From the NCBI GenBank assembly GCA_002685435.1, contig NYXD01000132.1, positions 1-7,614 on the forward strand: a stretch of DNA of 7,614 bases, written 5' to 3'. Below are positions 5,599-7,614 of the stretch, piece after piece. The notes under the pieces are model-generated. The model was not told the DNA's origin. It ran no database searches and saw only the letters and a program-made list of their open reading frames with translations. Every line of letters starts with the position of its first letter. Position 1 is the first letter of the stretch. A program made the position numbers and the translations under genes. Origin of the DNA: Cryomorphaceae bacterium. Lineage in GTDB: Bacteria; Bacteroidota; Bacteroidia; Flavobacteriales; Schleiferiaceae.

Positions 5599-7614
5599 TT
5601 AATTCAGGAGCAACCGCTCCGTATATGCCTTAGTCTGCGTTTGCAGTTGTAAGAGATAAGCGCCCTTAGGAAGCGTTGTGAAGTCAAAGTCTGTGATCTG
5701 TGGACCATCGGTTACAAGGCTGCCTTGCGCCGCCATTTTCCCGCGTATATCGCGCAGCGTCCATTCGACAGAAGTGCCTTGTGGAAAGTCAAATAATACA
5801 TCAACCCATCCTGTGCTAGGGTTAGGGAACACCATAAATGGTTTTGTTTCGATCCGTTCAACCTCAACAACATCCATAAACGCCGCATCCGTCAATTTTA
5901 CATCCGTATAAATGTGCCATTCTCCCGGAGCGTAAGACATCGGCGCTGTAGCGTTTGAAACGGTAAGGGTATCTCCTGTAAAATAGTCGTACCAGATTCC
6001 TGTATGCTGAAAATTAGGATACACGTCTTTTTGTGTTACTGCAAAGTTTCCAACAACGGTAGCCTGCATTGAGGCACCACTGAGGTTAATACGCTTTGAG
6101 GATCCGTTGAGGGCATACGTGAAATTCGACGTGTTGAACACATCATACTTCTTGCGCATGTCCATCATAGAAGCCATATAGAAATAAATTTTCTGGCGGT
6201 ATTGGTCGTTGTAATAGTTCCAAAGAATGGGTTTTTCGCAAACGCGACAAGGATTGTCAATCGAGATATCATAGCCCAATTCTTCAAACATGTAAATCAT
6301 CTTCGGCCCTGGAATGGTATAGAAAAAAGCGCTGGCTTGAATGATGCGGTCTGCACGCGTCGCCAGCGTTTTTGTATCGTACCCCCCGCTTGCATTACCG
6401 TAGGTCTTAATCTTGTACGAAGCGCGTTCTTCGTCGTGGCTTTCCATATAAGAAATGAGGTGCTTATCGTTCCATCCCCGCTCTTTGTAAATACCCCACT
6501 TAAAATCACTATCCGGTGTATACCCCATAGCCGCCTCATAATACTGATGTACGGCATTTCCCCAGAGCAACATGCCATAGTCGCTTAATTCCTTTTCCTC
6601 CTGATTGGGACCCCAATGCTCTAAAATGACATAGAAGTCCGGATCTACATTCCAACATTCATCGGCCATGCGTTTAAGCGCTGAAATTCGGGTTGCTTGA
6701 TAGCTGTCTGCATTTGAGCTGTTCGTAAAGCCTTTCGTAAAGTCAAATCGGATGCCATCAATATTGAAGTTTTCAATCCAGTAGGTATTAATTCTGTCCA
6801 TGTAGTCGCGCGTCGGCTGGACGAAATGATCAAAGTCGTTCCCCCAACAGTTTGGCGGGTGGGGACAATTTTGATTCATATAAGGGTTATTCGCCGCCGG
6901 ACGATTATTGCCACTGTCCCACCACATTTGAGCAATGGGGTTTTGACCAAAGGCATGATTGAACACCTGATCCATAATCACCGCAATGCCGCGGCTGTGG
7001 CAACTGTCTACAAACTCTCGGAATTTATCCGGTGTACCGTAGTATTTGTCTAGCGCCATGTGAAACGATGGGTTGTATCCCCAACTGGAATTGCCTTCAA
7101 ATTCTGAATTAGGCATCAATTCTATGGCATTCACACCCAAGCGCTCGATATAATCTAGCGTATCAATCAACGACTGATAATTACGTGTAGAAACGAAGTC
7201 ACGAATAAGCAATTCATAAATCAATAGTTCCTCTTTATCGGGCGCATTAAATGTGGTATTATTCCACTGGTACACTGGCTTTGCGGTTTCGTACAAGGAA
7301 ACAATACCTGTGGTATTTCCGGTCGGATAGCTGGGTAGATTGGGGTAGGTCACACTGGAAATGTATCCGTCGTTCCAAGGATCTAAAACCTGCTCTGAGT
7401 ACGGGTCCGCAACCCGTAAATCACCGTCCATCATGTATTGATAGGTGAAGGGTTGTCCTGCGGGAACTGGCATCTCTAGAAACCACCACGCTCCTCCGGG
7501 GGTGCGGGTCATCGCGTTAAGTGTATCCGGTAAAAAGTCGTTCAGCGAGGTCAAACAATACTCACGGTTTTTGAACGGAGCATAGAGTTTGAAAAATACT
7601 GTAGTATCATTAAG
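5599..7614 (-). CDS. Secreted GH13 alpha-amylase-family glycoside hydrolase with T9SS tail (5'-truncated by window edge)
   Basis: This is a retaining alpha-glucan-active enzyme. The frame is open to the right edge, giving 671 visible residues. A TTG at 7554 could be read as a start, but the 20 codons before it encode FKLYAPF and neighbours, which continue the N-terminal CBM48-like beta-sandwich (1 to about 100), so the true start and signal peptide lie outside. The (beta/alpha)8 domain begins near 125. GH13 regions are DQVFNH at 215-220, GIRFD with Arg289 and nucleophile Asp291, ILEHW with acid/base Glu332, and ESHDE with Asp394, so the catalytic set is complete. A beta-rich domain follows and then a sorting tail (about 595-671). 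CX5C (CPHPPNC, 250-256) and CX2C (CRVC, 456-459) pairs are unusual in the catalytic domain. Exact specificity (amylase, pullulanase or branching-type) cannot be decided. No SusC/SusD genes are visible in the window. Confidence 0.92.
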   Translation of the reverse strand, partial: LNDTTVFFKLYAPFKNREYCLTSLNDFLPDTLNAMTRTPGGAWWFLEMPVPAGQPFTYQYMMDGDLRVADPYSEQVLDPWNDGYISSVTYPNLPSYPTGNTTGIVSLYETAKPVYQWNNTTFNAPDKEELLIYELLIRDFVSTRNYQSLIDTLDYIERLGVNAIELMPNSEFEGNSSWGYNPSFHMALDKYYGTPDKFREFVDSCHSRGIAVIMDQVFNHAFGQNPIAQMWWDSGNNRPAANNPYMNQNCPHPPNCWGNDFDHFVQPTRDYMDRINTYWIENFNIDGIRFDFTKGFTNSSNADSYQATRISALKRMADECWNVDPDFYVILEHWGPNQEEKELSDYGMLLWGNAVHQYYEAAMGYTPDSDFKWGIYKERGWNDKHLISYMESHDEERASYKIKTYGNASGGYDTKTLATRADRIIQASAFFYTIPGPKMIYMFEELGYDISIDNPCRVCEKPILWNYYNDQYRQKIYFYMASMMDMRKKYDVFNTSNFTYALNGSSKRINLSGASMQATVVGNFAVTQKDVYPNFQHTGIWYDYFTGDTLTVSNATAPMSYAPGEWHIYTDVKLTDAAFMDVVEVERIETKPFMVFPNPSTGWVDVLFDFPQGTSVEWTLRDIRGKMAAQGSLVTDGPQITDFDFTTLPKGAYLLQLQTQTKAYTERLLLN
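5602..5832 (-). other. T9SS type A C-terminal sorting domain of the GH13 enzyme
   Basis: The last 77 residues start with VFPNPSTGWVDV, continue through WTLRDIRGKMAAQG and LPKGAYLLQLQT, and end in ERLLLN. This order (NPS/TxG, L-x-D-x-x-G, L-P-x-G-x-Y) matches the Por-secretion-tail family, which directs proteins through the type IX system to the cell surface or medium. It is the main evidence in the window for a Bacteroidota host. Confidence 0.92.

Noticed and set aside
6202..6588. Plus-strand open frame of 128 codons opposite the GH13 gene
   Set aside because: It is antisense to conserved GH13 coding sequence, shows no domain or signal, and is explained by codon use of the real gene.
7552..7554. 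TTG at 7554 as the start of the GH13 gene
   Set aside because: The frame continues to the window edge and the upstream residues fit an N-terminal beta-sandwich domain; starting at TTG would also leave a secreted T9SS protein without a signal peptide.
1..7614. CRISPR array, insertion sequence, prophage or toxin-antitoxin system
   Set aside because: No spaced repeat array, transposase, terminal inverted repeats or phage-type genes were seen on either strand.

Overview
The window suggests a member of the Bacteroidota, probably of a flavobacterial or related marine/freshwater lineage. The strongest sign is a type IX secretion (T9SS) C-terminal sorting domain on a secreted alpha-amylase-family enzyme. 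Supporting signs are DUF4956 and DUF2490 family proteins, start codons with no clear Shine-Dalgarno sequence, and promoter-like pairs resembling the flavobacterial TTG / TAnnTTTG type. No species can be named from the sequence alone.

Layout from left to right. (1) Positions 2-931 (+) hold the C-terminal part of an FAD-dependent DAO-family oxidoreductase, cut by the left edge. (2) Positions 918-1940 (-) hold a probable lipoprotein of the proline-iminopeptidase (S33) alpha/beta-hydrolase family. It converges on the oxidoreductase, and the coding ends overlap by 14 bp. (3) A two-gene minus-strand unit at 2053-3289 encodes a DUF4956 membrane protein and then a DUF2490 outer-membrane beta-barrel protein, overlapping by 11 bp. 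(4) From a short divergent intergenic region, a plus-strand unit begins. A 45-residue single-pass membrane protein (3376-3513) is followed, with no intervening base, by a sulfotransferase (3514-4878) that carries an N-terminal membrane domain. (5) A Crp/Fnr-family regulator (4924-5562, +) ends at a short hairpin with a T-tract. (6) Positions 5599-7614 (-) hold a secreted GH13 enzyme with all catalytic residues and a T9SS tail. Its N-terminus lies beyond the right edge.

How the parts may work together. The clearest local partnership is the small membrane protein and the membrane-anchored sulfotransferase. The predicted topology puts the PAPS-binding domain in the cytosol, so an inner-membrane-associated sulfation step on a lipid-linked or nascent surface glycan is a reasonable inference. 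The Crp/Fnr gene just downstream could belong to this unit or have its own promoter. The DUF4956/DUF2490 pair probably acts in the envelope, spanning inner and outer membranes, but has no established function that I can state. The peptidase and the GH13 enzyme look like ordinary nutrient-handling functions. I found no mobile element, CRISPR array, tRNA or rRNA, and no gene-free stretch longer than about 115 bases.
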